This document shows, piece after piece, positions 5,098 through 5,585 of a DNA stretch of 5,585 nt. A program made the translations under genes and the position numbers. The first letter of the stretch is position 1. Every line of letters begins with the position of its first letter. Origin of the DNA: Candidatus Falkowbacteria bacterium CG10_big_fil_rev_8_21_14_0_10_44_15 (GTDB lineage Bacteria > Patescibacteriota > Patescibacteriia > Patescibacteriales > XYC2-FULL-47-12); contig PFAT01000011.1 of NCBI GenBank assembly GCA_002773575.1, positions 1 through 5,585 of the forward strand, written 5' to 3'. Under the pieces are notes generated by a model. The model was not told the origin of the DNA. It saw nothing but the letters and a program-made list of their open reading frames with translations, and did not search any database.

Positions 5098-5188
5098 TAA
5101 TTTTAGATTTTTGATTTAAATCTTTACCCTGTTAAATCTTTACTCTGTGTAGTATAGCAAGCTACTACACGGTGTAAATCTAAAATTA
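5098..5188. repeat. inverted-repeat region with tandem repeats upstream of the tRNA locus
   Basis: Thirteen-base perfect inverted repeats (TAATTTTAGATTT at 5098-5110 and its complement at 5176-5188) bound the segment. Inside are two adjacent 16-base direct repeats, TTAAATCTTTACYCTG (5116-5131 and 5132-5147), and a perfect 8-bp hairpin GTGTAGTA/TACTACAC (5147-5154, 5163-5170). The hairpin's left arm contains most of the predicted tRNA -10 box. It could be a small mobile palindromic element or a regulatory region. Confidence 0.75.
5151..5178 (-). promoter_or_regulatory. promoter of the tRNA locus
   Basis: On the minus strand, TTTACA (5173-5178) lies 16 bases from TATACT (5151-5156), preceded by TGC as an extended -10. 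Each hexamer differs from consensus at one position. Start would be near 5144, about 50 bases before the first tRNA half. The hairpin at 5147-5170 overlaps the -10 and spacer and could serve as an operator. Confidence 0.65.
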
Positions 5189-5585
5189 TTCTTGGTGTCT
5201 CTATTTTACCAAGCTCGCACCTATTTTCAAAATCGCTGACATTTCGCACGCTCCACACACCTCATAATTCGCAACCGCTAACTACGCTCCACGAAAACCC
5301 CGCCACCGCCTCGCTCCGCTCGGCAACCCCAAAAAGAAAAATGTTCCTTGCTCTTTTGTTTTTCGCGGGGGAGGGTAACTTTTTCTAAAATGAAAAGGAC
5401 ATTTTTTTTGGGATTCTGCCCAAGAAGTTTCTGGGCAGTGTGGCGGGGCTTCAATTCGGACTCGGTTTTGCCAAAACTATTTTCTGGGGAAAAGGATTTC
5501 GCAAAACCTCGGCTCATTTGTTTTTGGCGGAATTGGGGGCGGGCAAAAAATAGAAAATACAAATTCAATATTGTGCCTCTACGAT
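5189..5585. other. region without a supported gene; hairpins and one doubtful ORF
   Basis: No recognisable gene or known RNA is seen. Hairpins include CTTGGT/ACCAAG (5191-5196, 5208-5213), CTGCCCA/TGGGCAG extended inward with one bulge (5416-5438), and an inverted repeat GGTTTTGC/GCAAAACC at about 5463-5507. None is followed by a T run, so they are not terminators. A minus-strand ORF at 5278-5568 opens with TTG and gives 96 residues rich in K, R, G and F with no motif and no Shine-Dalgarno; it is probably a chance frame through structured noncoding or repeat DNA. Confidence 0.5.

Noticed and set aside
5416..5438. CTGCCCA/TGGGCAG hairpin as an intrinsic terminator
   Set aside because: No T run follows on either strand.
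5278..5568. 96-residue minus-strand ORF as a real gene
   Set aside because: TTG start without Shine-Dalgarno, low-complexity basic composition, no motif, and hairpins running through it. Kept only as a doubtful note.

Overview
The window looks like a fragment of a Candidate Phyla Radiation (Patescibacteria, Parcubacteria-like) genome. This rests on the style of the PolA and MurD proteins, a free-standing RNA polymerase alpha-CTD protein, short intergenic gaps, and many small palindromes inserted in frame inside genes. The lineage call is an inference from sequence style, not from a marker gene. All supported genes lie on the minus strand, so transcription runs from right to left.

Right to left: 5189-5585 holds no gene I can support, only hairpins and one doubtful ORF. 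5098-5188 is an inverted-repeat region with a tandem 16-bp repeat and a good tRNA promoter (TTTACA-N16-TATACT with an extended TGC). Then comes an unusual tRNA locus at 4799-5093. A tRNA 5' half (acceptor strand GGACGCG, D arm) is interrupted in its D loop by a 56-bp double palindrome. A complete tRNA-Val(UAC) follows at 4911-4983. Then comes a tRNA 3' half (T arm, acceptor strand TGCGTCC, G73, encoded CCA) whose T arm is interrupted by another palindrome. The two halves have complementary acceptor strands, so the tRNA-Val appears nested inside a split or broken tRNA gene, probably of Asp type.

Directly downstream, a consensus promoter (TTGACA-N16-TATAAT) and a strong Shine-Dalgarno drive a 128-aa protein with an RNA polymerase alpha C-terminal-like domain (4344-4730), which ends at a clear intrinsic terminator (4264-4294). 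A second unit follows: a probable promoter, a leader with four TACGAAT repeats, full-length polA (1339-4185), and murD (1-1342, lacking only its extreme C-terminus at the window edge). polA and murD overlap by ATGA and are very likely cotranscribed and translationally coupled. PolA provides repair and Okazaki-fragment processing. MurD adds D-glutamate to UDP-MurNAc-L-Ala in peptidoglycan precursor synthesis. No direct functional link between them is implied.

The main theme is the palindromes. At least four sit in frame inside coding genes (two in murD, two in polA) and at least two inside tRNA-like sequence. One murD and one polA copy share a 17-nt palindromic core, and one polA copy is flanked by a 10-bp direct repeat as expected from an insertion. 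This suggests a gene-invading miniature palindromic element family, comparable in behaviour to the Rickettsia palindromic elements but apparently unrelated in sequence.
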